From: Caloranaerobacter sp. TR13
GTDB taxonomy: Bacteria; Bacillota; Clostridia; Tissierellales; Thermohalobacteraceae
NCBI RefSeq assembly: GCF_001316435.1
Contig: NZ_JXLL01000002.1
Coordinates: 1 to 64,000, forward strand
Direction: 5' to 3'
DNA: 64,000 nt
A program made the position numbers and the translations under genes. Shown piece after piece: positions 37,648-46,532 of this stretch (position 1 is the first letter of the stretch; each line of letters opens with the position of its first letter). Under the pieces are notes generated by a model. It was not told the DNA's origin and did no database searches. It saw only the letters and a list, made by a program, of their open reading frames with translations.

Positions 37648-40600
37648 ATGGCTTTAATACATGTAAAGATGTTTAATACCCCTACTGTAATAAAGGATGG
37701 CAAAAAAATAACTTTTCCTTTAAGAAAAGCAGAAGCTTTGTTTTACTATTTAGTAGTAAATAGAGAAGCAACTAGAGATGAGTTAGTTGCACTTTTGTGG
37801 GGAGAACTTTCAGAAACAAAAGCAAAAAAGAATTTGAGAAATACGATGTATAAGATAAGAAAATCTTTTGAGATGGATATTATCATATCTCCACAAAAAC
37901 AGATTGTTATGTTAAATCCTGAAATAGATTTACATGTAGATTTGGATGTTTTTTTATCCGATAGCGATAATGATATTAAAGCGTATTCAGGAGAGTTTTT
38001 ACAGGGTTTTTTGGTTAAAGACGCTCAAAAATTTGATGAATGGCTGCTAAGTACAAGAGAGAACTTTAAAGATATATATATATCAAAGCTTTATAAAAAA
38101 ATAAACGAAAGTCAATTTAAAAATGAATATGATTTAGTTGAAAATTATGCAAAATTATTAATCGAAGCTGATGAATTTGATGAAAAGGCACATAGAATTT
38201 TGATGAAACTTTATAGCAATAAAGGAGCTTATAATAGAGCTATTGATATTTACAACAGGCTGCTAAAGAGATTAGATGATGAGTTAGGAATAACTCCTGA
38301 GTTAGAAACTAGAGAGTTATATGAAAATATTTTATTTAGGAGAAATTTGTACGAAAAGAAAAATTTGAGTAATAAAGAATTTTTTTATGGAAGAAATAAA
38401 GAACTTCAATTTCTAGAGAGAAACTATAAGAAATTCATATATGATAAAGATTCAAAGCCAGTTCTTATAATAGGGGAAGCTGGAATAGGTAAAACGAAAC
38501 TTAAAGATAAATTTTTAAGTATTATAGACAAGAAAGATGTGTATATAATTGAAGCTAATTGTTACCAAGTGGAAGAAGATTATTTACTTAAACCATGGAA
38601 TACTATACTTGATAAACTTATTAATATTATCCAAATTGAAAAAATAGATATTCCAGTTTTGTGGAAAAATATTATCTCTTCTATATTTCCTGTATTTGCA
38701 GATGAATCAATACAGCTTAATATAAATCCAGTTGAAAAAATAGATAGTTTAAAGTATCAAGTTGTTGAAGATGTAATTTTAAGTATTTTTAAAAAAGTTT
38801 CTAGAAGAAAGAAAATATTACTTATATTTGAAGATTTACATTGGATGGATGATATGAGTTTATCTTTACTTGGCAAAATAATTTTACATGATGAAAATAA
38901 TAATATAAATTTATTAGGCACTTTAAGAAATGTATGTAGTTATAAAATTGAGAAGTTTATAGCACTTTTGAGTAAATACAATAGAGTAGAAAAAATTTGC
39001 TTAAGTAGGTTTACGAAAAATGAGGTAGAAGATTTTTTAAGCAAAGCTCTTCCAGAGCATAAATTTTCTGAAGAATTAAAAAATAGGATTTATGAAGAAA
39101 CAGAAGGCAATACTTTTTTTCTAGTTGAATTTCTAAACACAGTAAAAGAAAAAGGTAATATAAACTTTATGACTTCAAAAATTCAAGACATATTAAAAAG
39201 CAGATTACTAGATATTTCTGAGGATGGTAGGAAAATAATAAATATCATTTCATTATTTTTTGATGAAGCAAGTCTAGATATCATAAAAGAAGTAAGTGGA
39301 AAAAATGAGTTTGAAATTATTGAAATTATCGACGAATTAAAAAACAAATATATAATTAAGGAAATAATTCAAGAAGACAGAATAAGTTATAAATTTACTC
39401 ATCAAAAATTAAGAGAGTTTATATATTTTGAACAATCTCAGGCTATGAGAAGACTACTTCATAATAAAGTTGGGCTTATATTAGAGGGTAGTTTAAAGAA
39501 TAATAACAGCGATATGCTCTTATATCCAAAGCTTATATACCATTTTTCTAATGGAGGCAATAAGTTAGCTACTTTAAAGTATAGTATAAAAAATGTCAAT
39601 AAGTATTTAGATTTCAGCCATGAACTTTTCCCTGAATTAACAAATATGCCAGTTAAGGACCAAGGATATTTGTATATAACAAAAGATAGAGCTGTTAGGT
39701 ATTTAGACGATATTGAGAAATTACTTGATGAAGTAAAGGAAAGGGAAGGTCTGACTGAAGAGATTACAAAGCTTGAGATAGCGTTTTTCCATATGAAGGG
39801 CAGATATTTAATAAAAGAAGGTGAATATGACAAAGGAACTGATTATATTAAGAAAGTTATTAATAGGTCTATTGAGATTGGAGAATACAAGTATGCATTA
39901 AAGGGCTATAGACAAATGATATATTATTCTATTCAGACCCATAATAACGATATTATGAAAAAATATCTAGATTTAGGTTTGAAGCTTGCTAGACAGCTTG
40001 AATACAAAAAGGATATGGCTATTTTATTAAGGCTTAAAGGTGTAAATAAGATTATGTCTGGTGAATACAGAAAAGCTGAAGAGCTTTTGAAGGAATCTAT
40101 AAAAATGTTTACAATACTTAATCAGAATGAAGATAGATATTCACTAAATATAGCAGCTGCCTATAACTATATAGGAGAGATAAGAAGACATAACATGAGT
40201 TTTTCAACAGCATTAACATTTTATGATAAAGCTATTAAAATTTGTGAAGACAAAAAGGTAATAAGAGGGCTTACAATATTTACGACAAGTGCCGGACAAG
40301 CAGCTTATGATATGGGGGACTATCATAGGGCAAGACAGTATTTAAGAAAAGCATTGAATGTATATAACCAAATTGATACACTTTGGGGGCGTTCAACTGC
40401 TGAAGGATACATGGCACTTTTATATGTACAAGAAGGCAAGTATAGAGAAGCTTTAGAGTGCTTAAAAAGAGCAGATTCTTTTTCTAAAAAGTTAAAAAGC
40501 CCGTATGAATTGGGATTGGTATATAGAGTCAAAGCTGAGATTAGAGGCAAAATGGATAATAATAGAAATTTATATATCATATTTAAAGACTATCTCAATA

Positions 40601-40716
40601 AAGAGCTTAAATATTATTGTGATAAGGGGATTGAATATTTAACAGAAGTGAAACAATGTTATGAAATAGATATATTAAAAACATTTAAGAAAAGAAATTA
40701 TAGTGTAAAGAGTTAG
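37648..40716 (+). CDS. BTAD/SARP-type transcriptional regulator with AAA ATPase and TPR domains
   Basis: This 1022-residue signalling protein has an N-terminal winged-helix region (1-95; FPLRKAEALFYYLVVN...ELVALLWGE) and a bacterial transcriptional activation domain (about 96-240). An AAA_16/STAND-type ATPase follows, with Walker A GEAGIGKT (about 275-282) and Walker B ILLIFEDLHWMDD (about 390-402). Tetratricopeptide-like repeats cover about 690-1000 (for example AAAYNYIGEIRRHN, YREALECLKRADSF). Such proteins activate transcription on ligand or partner binding. It lies 72 nt before the molybdenum accessory operon, so it may control that operon (inferred). Confidence 0.85.
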   Translation: MALIHVKMFNTPTVIKDGKKITFPLRKAEALFYYLVVNREATRDELVALLWGELSETKAKKNLRNTMYKIRKSFEMDIIISPQKQIVMLNPEIDLHVDLDVFLSDSDNDIKAYSGEFLQGFLVKDAQKFDEWLLSTRENFKDIYISKLYKKINESQFKNEYDLVENYAKLLIEADEFDEKAHRILMKLYSNKGAYNRAIDIYNRLLKRLDDELGITPELETRELYENILFRRNLYEKKNLSNKEFFYGRNKELQFLERNYKKFIYDKDSKPVLIIGEAGIGKTKLKDKFLSIIDKKDVYIIEANCYQVEEDYLLKPWNTILDKLINIIQIEKIDIPVLWKNIISSIFPVFADESIQLNINPVEKIDSLKYQVVEDVILSIFKKVSRRKKILLIFEDLHWMDDMSLSLLGKIILHDENNNINLLGTLRNVCSYKIEKFIALLSKYNRVEKICLSRFTKNEVEDFLSKALPEHKFSEELKNRIYEETEGNTFFLVEFLNTVKEKGNINFMTSKIQDILKSRLLDISEDGRKIINIISLFFDEASLDIIKEVSGKNEFEIIEIIDELKNKYIIKEIIQEDRISYKFTHQKLREFIYFEQSQAMRRLLHNKVGLILEGSLKNNNSDMLLYPKLIYHFSNGGNKLATLKYSIKNVNKYLDFSHELFPELTNMPVKDQGYLYITKDRAVRYLDDIEKLLDEVKEREGLTEEITKLEIAFFHMKGRYLIKEGEYDKGTDYIKKVINRSIEIGEYKYALKGYRQMIYYSIQTHNNDIMKKYLDLGLKLARQLEYKKDMAILLRLKGVNKIMSGEYRKAEELLKESIKMFTILNQNEDRYSLNIAAAYNYIGEIRRHNMSFSTALTFYDKAIKICEDKKVIRGLTIFTTSAGQAAYDMGDYHRARQYLRKALNVYNQIDTLWGRSTAEGYMALLYVQEGKYREALECLKRADSFSKKLKSPYELGLVYRVKAEIRGKMDNNRNLYIIFKDYLNKELKYYCDKGIEYLTEVKQCYEIDILKTFKKRNYSVKS

Positions 40717-40788
40717 AACTTATTTGAGAACTTTTTGTTTAAAAGAAGATTTTGTTCTATTTATATTAGACTGCTAAGGGGGAGTTAA

Positions 40789-41808
40789 ATGATCAAAGTT
40801 AAGGTGGAAGATGCAGTTGGTATGGTTTTAGGACATGATTTAACTAAAATTGTTCCTGGAAAATTTAAAGGGGCTGCATTTAAGAAAGGACATATTATAA
40901 AAGAAGATGACATAAAAGTATTAAAAGACATGGGGAAAAATCATATTTATGTTTTAGATTTAAAGAAAGGTTATCTGCATGAAGATGAAGCTGCAAAAAG
41001 AATAAGTGAACTAGTTGCTGGTGAAGGTCTTTATTTTACTGGTCCTTCAGAGGGAAAGATAAATATTAAAGCTAAGTATAGAGGGTTGTTGAAAGTAAAT
41101 ATAGATGTATTATCCAGAGTTAATAATATAGATATGGTTATACTAGCTACATTACATAATAATACATTAGTAGAAAGAGATACAACTGTCGCAGGAACTA
41201 GAATAATACCTCTTGTGATAGAAGAAGAAAAAATTAGAAAGGTCGAAGAAATAGCTAAAAAACATGGGGAGGTTCTATCTATTAGAAGACTAAAAAAAAT
41301 GAATGTAGGAATTGTAGTAACTGGAACAGAAGTATATCAAGGTAGAATAGAAGATAAGTTTGGGCCTGTTCTTAAAGAAAAGTTAAAAAAGTATGACTGT
41401 AATTTAATTGGAATAAAATATGCTCCTGATGACCCTCATATGATAAAAGAAGCTACTCAAAGACTTGTTGACGAAGGATCAAAGGTTATACTTGTATCTG
41501 GAGGAATGTCAGTAGACGCAGATGATGTTACACCAAATGCTATTAGAGATATGGCTGATACAGTTATTACTTATGGCTCACCTGTTTTACCTGGAGCAAT
41601 GTTTATGCTTGCATATGTTAAAGACATTACATTAATAGGAATACCTGCTTGTGGCATGTATCATAAGACTACAATATTTGACTTAGTTTTTCCAAGAATA
41701 ATAATTGAAGAAAAGTTAACTAAAAAAGATATTATATCGTTGGCTCATGGGGGGCTTTGTCTAGGATGTGAAATATGTAAATATCCTATATGCCCATTTG
41801 GCAAGTAG
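40789..41808 (+). CDS. Molybdopterin-binding protein with MoaB/Mog fold
   Basis: This 339-residue cytoplasmic protein has a C-terminal MoCF-binding domain: VGIVVTGTEVYQGRIED (about 171-187), VSGGMSVDADDVTP and the proline-rich YGSPVLPGAMF. It ends in a four-Cys cluster (CLGCEICKYPIC, about 324-335) that may bind metal. The N-terminal half lacks the MoeA domain layout. This type occurs with yqeB, yqeC and mocA in clostridia carrying molybdenum hydroxylases. It probably handles molybdopterin. AAGGGGG precedes the ATG. It leads a five-gene operon. Confidence 0.85.
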   Translation: MIKVKVEDAVGMVLGHDLTKIVPGKFKGAAFKKGHIIKEDDIKVLKDMGKNHIYVLDLKKGYLHEDEAAKRISELVAGEGLYFTGPSEGKINIKAKYRGLLKVNIDVLSRVNNIDMVILATLHNNTLVERDTTVAGTRIIPLVIEEEKIRKVEEIAKKHGEVLSIRRLKKMNVGIVVTGTEVYQGRIEDKFGPVLKEKLKKYDCNLIGIKYAPDDPHMIKEATQRLVDEGSKVILVSGGMSVDADDVTPNAIRDMADTVITYGSPVLPGAMFMLAYVKDITLIGIPACGMYHKTTIFDLVFPRIIIEEKLTKKDIISLAHGGLCLGCEICKYPICPFGK

Positions 41809-41816
41809 GTGAAATA

Positions 41817-42584
41817 ATGAAGCTATTTAAAGCTTTAGATATAGATTCTCAAATTAAGGAACTTATTTGTTTTGTAGGAGCAGGTGGAAAAACGACTACT
41901 ATGTTTAAATTGGCTAGAGAGTTAAAAGGTCTAGGCTGTAAAGTTCTAGTTACCACAACGACAGCTATTTTTAAACCTATTAAAGAAGAGTATGACAACC
42001 TTATAATTACAAATTCATTAAACTTAAAAGATTTTGATAATATTAATAAAGGCACAGTAACAGTATTGGGCAGAGAAATTTCTAAAGAAAATAAACTCTT
42101 GGGATTAGATAAGATATTTATTGAGAAATTATATAATTCAAAGCTGTTTGATCATATACTAGTTGAAGCTGATGGCTCGAAGCGAAAACCTATCAAAGCG
42201 CCTGCAAGCTATGAACCTGTATTGCCTTGTAATGCAACCAAAGTAGTTGGGTTGATAGGATTAGATTGTATTGGCAGAAAGATATATGATGACAGTGTTC
42301 ATAGACCAGAAATATTTTGCCAGATTACAGGTAGTAATATAGGAGAAATTATAGATGAGGAAAAGATTTTTAAAATAGTTGTTTCAGATAACGGGATTTT
42401 CAAAAATACAACTCAATATTGTGCTAGGTATCTTATACTAAACAAATGCGATACAGATAGAGAAAAAAGATGTGGAATAAATATAGTGAAGAAGGTAATA
42501 AGTAGTAAATACAAGCTGTCTAAAATTTTGATAGGACAAATGAAAGATAACGAAATCACTTATATATGGAGTGATAAAATTTGA
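41817..42584 (+). CDS. yqeC: Selenium-dependent hydroxylase accessory protein YqeC
   Basis: This protein of about 255 residues has a P-loop ATPase fold. Walker A FVGAGGKTTTMF is near residue 18, then VLVTTTTAIFKP, and LVEADGSKRKPIKAP carries the DGSK motif. It matches YqeC, which co-occurs with selenium-dependent molybdenum hydroxylases. The molecular function is unknown. ATG 41817 follows TAGGTG; the frame is open further upstream into the preceding gene. The stop overlaps mocA by 4 nt (TTGA). Confidence 0.88.
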   Translation: MKLFKALDIDSQIKELICFVGAGGKTTTMFKLARELKGLGCKVLVTTTTAIFKPIKEEYDNLIITNSLNLKDFDNINKGTVTVLGREISKENKLLGLDKIFIEKLYNSKLFDHILVEADGSKRKPIKAPASYEPVLPCNATKVVGLIGLDCIGRKIYDDSVHRPEIFCQITGSNIGEIIDEEKIFKIVVSDNGIFKNTTQYCARYLILNKCDTDREKRCGINIVKKVISSKYKLSKILIGQMKDNEITYIWSDKI

Positions 42585-43159
42585 TTTCAGGCATTATATT
42601 AGCTTCTGGTTTTTCTAGAAGAATGGAAAGAGATAAACTATTACTTGATATTAACGGTATGACTATTATCGAAAGAGTTATAAAAACAGTTTGTGAATCT
42701 TATGTTGATGAAGTGATAATGATATATAGAAAGAATGAGATAAAGGAAATAGCTAAAAGATATGGTATTAAAACTGTTTTCAATAAAAGAGCGAAATTAG
42801 GGCAGAGTGAGGCTGTAAAACTTGGTATTATTTCATCTTCAAAAGATGTAAAAGGTTATATGTTTTTTATGGGAGATCAGCCGTTTTTGAAAGTAGAAGC
42901 AATAAATAATATAATAAATGTATTTAAATCGGGAAAGTATCAATTAGTAGTGCCAATTTTTGATGGTAAAAGAGGTAACCCTGTTATTTTTTCAAGAGAT
43001 TTAAGGCAGCAGTTATTAAATATATCTGGAGATATTGGTGGAAGAGCTGTAATACAAGGTTTAGGTGACAAAGTAGGATTTGTATATTTTAATAATAGAA
43101 AAATTGGGATGGATATAGATACTTGGGAAAATTATTTAAATTGTAGGGAGTGGGGTTAG
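42581..43159 (+). CDS. mocA: Molybdenum cofactor cytidylyltransferase (MocA family)
   Basis: This 192-residue nucleotidyltransferase starts GIILASGFSRRMERDKLLL (the GT-A signature LASGxSxRMGxxK with Glu in place of Gly). FFMGDQPFL (about 87-95) and GNPVIF are family landmarks. It joins CTP to molybdopterin to make MCD, the cofactor of xanthine dehydrogenase-type enzymes. It starts at TTG 42581, overlapping the yqeC stop, with GGAGTGA upstream; coupled translation is likely. Confidence 0.9.
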   Translation: MISGIILASGFSRRMERDKLLLDINGMTIIERVIKTVCESYVDEVIMIYRKNEIKEIAKRYGIKTVFNKRAKLGQSEAVKLGIISSSKDVKGYMFFMGDQPFLKVEAINNIINVFKSGKYQLVVPIFDGKRGNPVIFSRDLRQQLLNISGDIGGRAVIQGLGDKVGFVYFNNRKIGMDIDTWENYLNCREWG

Positions 43160-43164
43160 TATTT

Positions 43165-43971
43165 ATGACGGAAGATATAGTTTTTATACGAGGTGGAGGC
43201 GATATTGCAACTGGTATTGCCCATAAATTATATAGATGTGGATTTAGAGTATTAGTATTAGAAATAGAATGGCCTACTGTAATAAGAAGGAAGGTTTCTT
43301 TTGCCCAGGCAATATTTGATGGTGAAACTGTTGTTGAAGGAGTAAAAGCTGTAAAAGTAACTAATGAAGAAGAAATATTCATGTCATGGAATAATGATTA
43401 CATACCAGTTTTAATAGATAGTCAATTGAATATCTTAGAAAAAATAAAACCTGATATTTTAGTAGATTCTATATTAGCTAAAAAAAATTTAGGTACAAAT
43501 AAAAATATGGCACCAATAACAATAGGTGTTGGGCCTGGCTTTAAAGCAGGAGAAGATGTTCATGTAGTTGTTGAAACAAATAGAGGGCATAACCTTGGAA
43601 AACTTATTTTTGATGGATTTGCAGAGCCAGATACTAAAATACCACAAGAGGTTATGGGTTATACTTCAGAAAGAGTATTAAGAGCTCCTTGTGATGGTAT
43701 CATTAAAAATGTTTTTGATATTGGTGATTATGTTAGTAAAGGGCAGATAGTTACATATGTAAATGGAGAACCTGTAAAAGCTTTGATTGATGGTGTGATA
43801 AGAGGATTAATTATGAATAATACTTTAGTTAAAAATGGGTTTAAAATTGGTGACATAGATCCAAGAGGAATAAAGGAGTATTGTTTTACAATATCAGATA
43901 AAGCTAGAGCTGTTGGTGGAGGAGTTCTAGAAGCAATACTTTACCTTAAGACAAGAAGGGGGAGTTTTTAA
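43165..43971 (+). CDS. yqeB: Selenium-dependent molybdenum hydroxylase protein YqeB
   Basis: This protein of about 268 residues has an N-terminal Rossmann-like IRGGGDIATGIAHKLYRCGF, then VLEIEWPTVIRRKVSFAQA and VGPGFKAGEDVHVVVETNRGH. A biotinyl/lipoyl-like C-terminal part (APCDGIIKNVFDIGDYVSKGQIV) follows. This matches YqeB. The function is unknown, but it always travels with labile-selenium molybdenum hydroxylases. I chose ATG 43165 after GGGG; an earlier GTG at 43150 lies inside the AGGGAG site. It overlaps xdhC by 1 nt. Confidence 0.87.
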   Translation: MTEDIVFIRGGGDIATGIAHKLYRCGFRVLVLEIEWPTVIRRKVSFAQAIFDGETVVEGVKAVKVTNEEEIFMSWNNDYIPVLIDSQLNILEKIKPDILVDSILAKKNLGTNKNMAPITIGVGPGFKAGEDVHVVVETNRGHNLGKLIFDGFAEPDTKIPQEVMGYTSERVLRAPCDGIIKNVFDIGDYVSKGQIVTYVNGEPVKALIDGVIRGLIMNNTLVKNGFKIGDIDPRGIKEYCFTISDKARAVGGGVLEAILYLKTRRGSF

Positions 43972-44792
43972 TGGAGTATAAGGTTTTAGAAAAGATAACT
44001 GAACAGGTTAGATTAAATAAAAAAGTGGCTTTAGCTGTCATTACTAGAGTTGAAGGTTCTTCTCCAAGAGAACAGGGGGCAATGATGGCTGTGCTAGAGG
44101 ATGGTAAAACATATGGAACTATAGGTGGGGGAAAATTGGAATTGGTAGTTACTGAATATGCTAAAAAATGTATAGCAAATGGAAAGAATGAAACATATAG
44201 ACTTAAGCTTAATGATGAAGAAGGGAGTCTACATATGAAATGTGGAGGGCAAGCAGATGTTTTCATTAAGGTTTTTAAACCTAATTATAAACTTTTAATT
44301 GTAGGCGGTGGACATATTGCATTTAAGTTATATGAAATAGGTAAAATATTAGGATTATATACGGTAATATTTGAAGACAGAGAAGAATATTGTAGAAAAG
44401 ATAGATTTCCTGAAGCAGATGAATTAAAATTAGGAAGTATCGAAGAAAGTTTAAAAAATTATCCTATAGATGAGAATTGTTATATAGTAATAGTTACTAG
44501 GGGACATAAGTTTGATGAAATAGCACTCAAGACTGTAATATATAGTAAAGCTAAGTACATTGGTATGATAGGAAGTGTTAATAAAACAAAGTATGTATTT
44601 GACAATTTAAGGAGGCAAGGAGTATCTGATGATATATTAGGTAAGGTTTTTGCTCCAATAGGTTTAAAATTAGGAGGACATACACCAGAAGAAATAGCTT
44701 TAAGTATTATGTCAGAAATACTTCTTATTAAGAATAATGGAGTGCTAAAGCATATGAAAGAACTTATGATGAAGGATGATAAAGAACTGTGA
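43971..44792 (+). CDS. XdhC/CoxF family molybdenum hydroxylase maturation factor
   Basis: This 273-residue protein has an N-terminal XdhC domain (ITRVEGSSPREQGAMMAVLEDG...GTIGGGKLE) and a C-terminal Rossmann domain (LLIVGGGHIAFKLYEIG, about 105-121; then YIGMIGSVNKT and GHTPEEIALSIMSEI). XdhC binds molybdenum cofactor, promotes its sulfuration and inserts it into xanthine dehydrogenase. Overlapping start and stop with yqeB put it in the same operon. No hydroxylase structural gene is in the window. Confidence 0.92.
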   Translation: MEYKVLEKITEQVRLNKKVALAVITRVEGSSPREQGAMMAVLEDGKTYGTIGGGKLELVVTEYAKKCIANGKNETYRLKLNDEEGSLHMKCGGQADVFIKVFKPNYKLLIVGGGHIAFKLYEIGKILGLYTVIFEDREEYCRKDRFPEADELKLGSIEESLKNYPIDENCYIVIVTRGHKFDEIALKTVIYSKAKYIGMIGSVNKTKYVFDNLRRQGVSDDILGKVFAPIGLKLGGHTPEEIALSIMSEILLIKNNGVLKHMKELMMKDDKEL

Positions 44793-44802
44793 GGTGGCAA
44801 AA

Positions 44803-45678
44803 ATGTCAAATGACTTGTATTTAGGCTTTTGTATTATTAATGATAAAGTTTGCTTGACTGAAAAAGTTAGCATATCTGATTTAATAAATTCACCATCCAT
44901 ATATGAAGTTATTAGAGTTATAGATGGTATTCCTCTATATGTAGAAGAGCATTTGTTGAGAATGAGGGAATCAGCTGAATTACTTGGATTTAGAATAAAA
45001 AAGTCAGATGATGAAATATTAAATGAAATAAAAAAATTGATTACTGTAAATGAATTTCCAAATTTAAATATAAAATTGGTATTTAGCAATCTTAATAAAA
45101 GTAATCAGCTATTCTTAGCATATTTTATAAAAAGCTATTATCCAGAGAAGGAAGTTTATGAAAAAGGTATACATACAATTCTTTTTAATGTTGTAAGGGA
45201 AAATCCGAATGCTAAAATAGTAAATACTAAGTTTAAAGAAAGAGTTAAAAAAGAGCTAGAAGACAAAAATGCATTTGAGGCTCTTTTGGTTAATGAAGAG
45301 GGATATATTACTGAAGGCAGTCGTTCTAATATATTTTTTGTTATAGATGACAAGGTATACACAGCGCCAGAAGGTGAAGTTTTACAGGGAGTTACCAGAA
45401 AAAGAATACTGAAAGTTTCAAAAGAGATAGGAATAGAAATTATAAAAAAACATATACATATTGATGAGTTAAAAAATTTAGATGGGGCTTTTATGACAGG
45501 AACATCTGTAAATATTTTACCGATAAGGACTATTAATGAAATAGAGTTAGATTCTGTTAACAATAAAATAATAAAAGAATTAAGCATAGGTTATATTAAT
45601 GATATGCAGAAGTATATTGAATCAAGAAAAAATTATTCTAGGAGTGGTTTTACTTATGAAAGCTATATTTTTGGATAG
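44803..45678 (+). CDS. Class IV aminotransferase (branched-chain or aminodeoxychorismate lyase-like)
   Basis: This PLP fold-type IV enzyme of about 291 residues has IYEVIRVIDGIPLYVEEHLLRMRESAELLG at the N-terminus, the PLP Lys region NTKFKER, and EALLVNEEGYITEGSRSNIFFV with the conserved Glu. The GAFMTGTSVNILPI segment binds phosphate. It could be IlvE, D-amino acid aminotransferase or PabC. There are no biosynthetic neighbours to decide. ATG 44803 follows GAGGTGG. Its 3' end overlaps the HAD gene by 23 nt. Confidence 0.85.
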   Translation: MSNDLYLGFCIINDKVCLTEKVSISDLINSPSIYEVIRVIDGIPLYVEEHLLRMRESAELLGFRIKKSDDEILNEIKKLITVNEFPNLNIKLVFSNLNKSNQLFLAYFIKSYYPEKEVYEKGIHTILFNVVRENPNAKIVNTKFKERVKKELEDKNAFEALLVNEEGYITEGSRSNIFFVIDDKVYTAPEGEVLQGVTRKRILKVSKEIGIEIIKKHIHIDELKNLDGAFMTGTSVNILPIRTINEIELDSVNNKIIKELSIGYINDMQKYIESRKNYSRSGFTYESYIFG

Positions 45679-46156
45679 AGATGGAGTTATAAATGATAAT
45701 AGTAAACATGTAAATAAACCCGAAGATTTAATAATTTATGAATCGGCTAAAAAAGGGTTAAAAAAGTTATATGATGCTGGATATACATTATTTATAGTTA
45801 CTAATCAAGGTGGTATTGAATTAGGATATTTAACAGAAGAAGATTTAGATAAAATACATAAAAGGCTATTAGAAGAACTTAAGCCGTACTGTGAAATTAA
45901 AGATATTAGATTTTGTCCTGATTTTTACAGAAAATCAGAATGCAGAAAGCCTAAACCTGGCATGATTTTAGACCTTGCTGAAAAATACAATATAGATCTA
46001 AGTCAAAGTTGGATGATAGGAGATATGGATACAGATATTATTGCAGGTTTGAAAGCTGGATGCAAAACTGCAAAAATAGGGAAGACATATGAAAAAGCAC
46101 ATATAAACGGAAAAGACCTAGATGATGTAGCAGAAAAAATATTATCTCAAGACTAA
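45656..46156 (+). CDS. HAD-IIIA phosphatase, GmhB/HisB-N-like
   Basis: This 166-residue HAD phosphatase has motif I FLDRDGVIND (catalytic DxD), motif II IVTNQGGIELG, the HAD-IIIA Lys in CRKPKPGM, and motif IV MIGDMDTDIIAG. It resembles D-glycero-manno-heptose 1,7-bisphosphate phosphatase and the histidinol-phosphatase half of HisB. The Zn loop is reduced (CPDFYRKSECRKPKPG with two Cys). ATG 45656 has TAGGAGTGG upstream. No heptose genes are nearby, so the substrate is open. Confidence 0.85.
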   Translation: MKAIFLDRDGVINDNSKHVNKPEDLIIYESAKKGLKKLYDAGYTLFIVTNQGGIELGYLTEEDLDKIHKRLLEELKPYCEIKDIRFCPDFYRKSECRKPKPGMILDLAEKYNIDLSQSWMIGDMDTDIIAGLKAGCKTAKIGKTYEKAHINGKDLDDVAEKILSQD

Positions 46157-46180
46157 AAGGCAGCTAAAGGCTGCTTTTTA
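46155..46180 (+). terminator. Terminator after the HAD phosphatase gene
   Basis: AAAAGGCAGC (46155-46164) pairs with GCTGCTTTTT around TAAAG with one G-T pair, and then T residues. Confidence 0.8.
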
Positions 46181-46270
46181 ATTTGTGAATAAACTTAGTT
46201 TTTTAATATATAAGATAGCTAAGTTAAATACTATATTGTTTTTGTAGAATTTTGAAAAAAAATTAACGAA

Positions 46271-46287
46271 AAAAAGAAGGAATTTGT
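46271..46287 (+). promoter_or_regulatory. 17-bp block upstream of riboswitch 1, copied upstream of riboswitch 2
   Basis: AAAAAGAAGGAATTTGT occurs here and again at 60903-60919. The two copies lie 90 and 92 nt before the GATAAAGGCA start of the two c-di-GMP aptamers. It may be a shared promoter-proximal or activator site. It is not a recognisable SigA, SigD or Sig54 element. Confidence 0.5.
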
Positions 46288-46356
46288 TTATTAGTGTAGA
46301 ATATGTAAAAATGTGAATTTATAAACAGGTATAAAGCACCAATTTAATATTGAATA

Positions 46357-46445
46357 ATATGATAAAGGCAAACCTATCGAAAGGTAGGGGCGCAAAGTCA
46401 TGGGTCTAAGGGATTTTTGTCCTACGATTGCCAGACTGCCATATT
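46357..46445 (+). promoter_or_regulatory. Cyclic di-GMP-I (GEMM-I) riboswitch 1
   Basis: The aptamer core is clear: GATAAAGGCAAACC, a GAAA tetraloop hairpin (ACCTATC-GAAA-GGTAGG), the conserved block GCGCAAAGTCATGGGTCTAAGG, then CCTACGATTGCCAGACTGCC closing P1. It sits in the 5' leader of an HD-GYP gene. A terminator hairpin follows 30 nt later, so control is by transcription termination. The ligand is bis-(3'-5')-c-di-GMP by family. Confidence 0.95.
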
Positions 46446-46474
46446 GTTTTTATATTATTTGACTTAGGCAGAAG

Positions 46475-46498
46475 GTACCCATGTTGGGTATTTTTTTT
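46475..46498 (+). terminator. Expression-platform terminator of riboswitch 1
   Basis: GTACCCA (46475-46481) pairs with TGGGTAT (46485-46491), then eight T residues. Just upstream GGCAG (46468-46472) can pair with CTGCC of the aptamer P1 3' strand. That gives a possible mutually exclusive structure. Confidence 0.8.
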
Positions 46499-46532
46499 AT
46501 ACAAAAGAGTAATGAGGTTTAGGGGGGAAAAA

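Noticed and set aside
46428-46532. N-terminal extension of the first HD-GYP protein
   Set aside because: The open frame runs through the end of the riboswitch aptamer and its terminator; the GGGGGG ribosome site points to ATG 46533.
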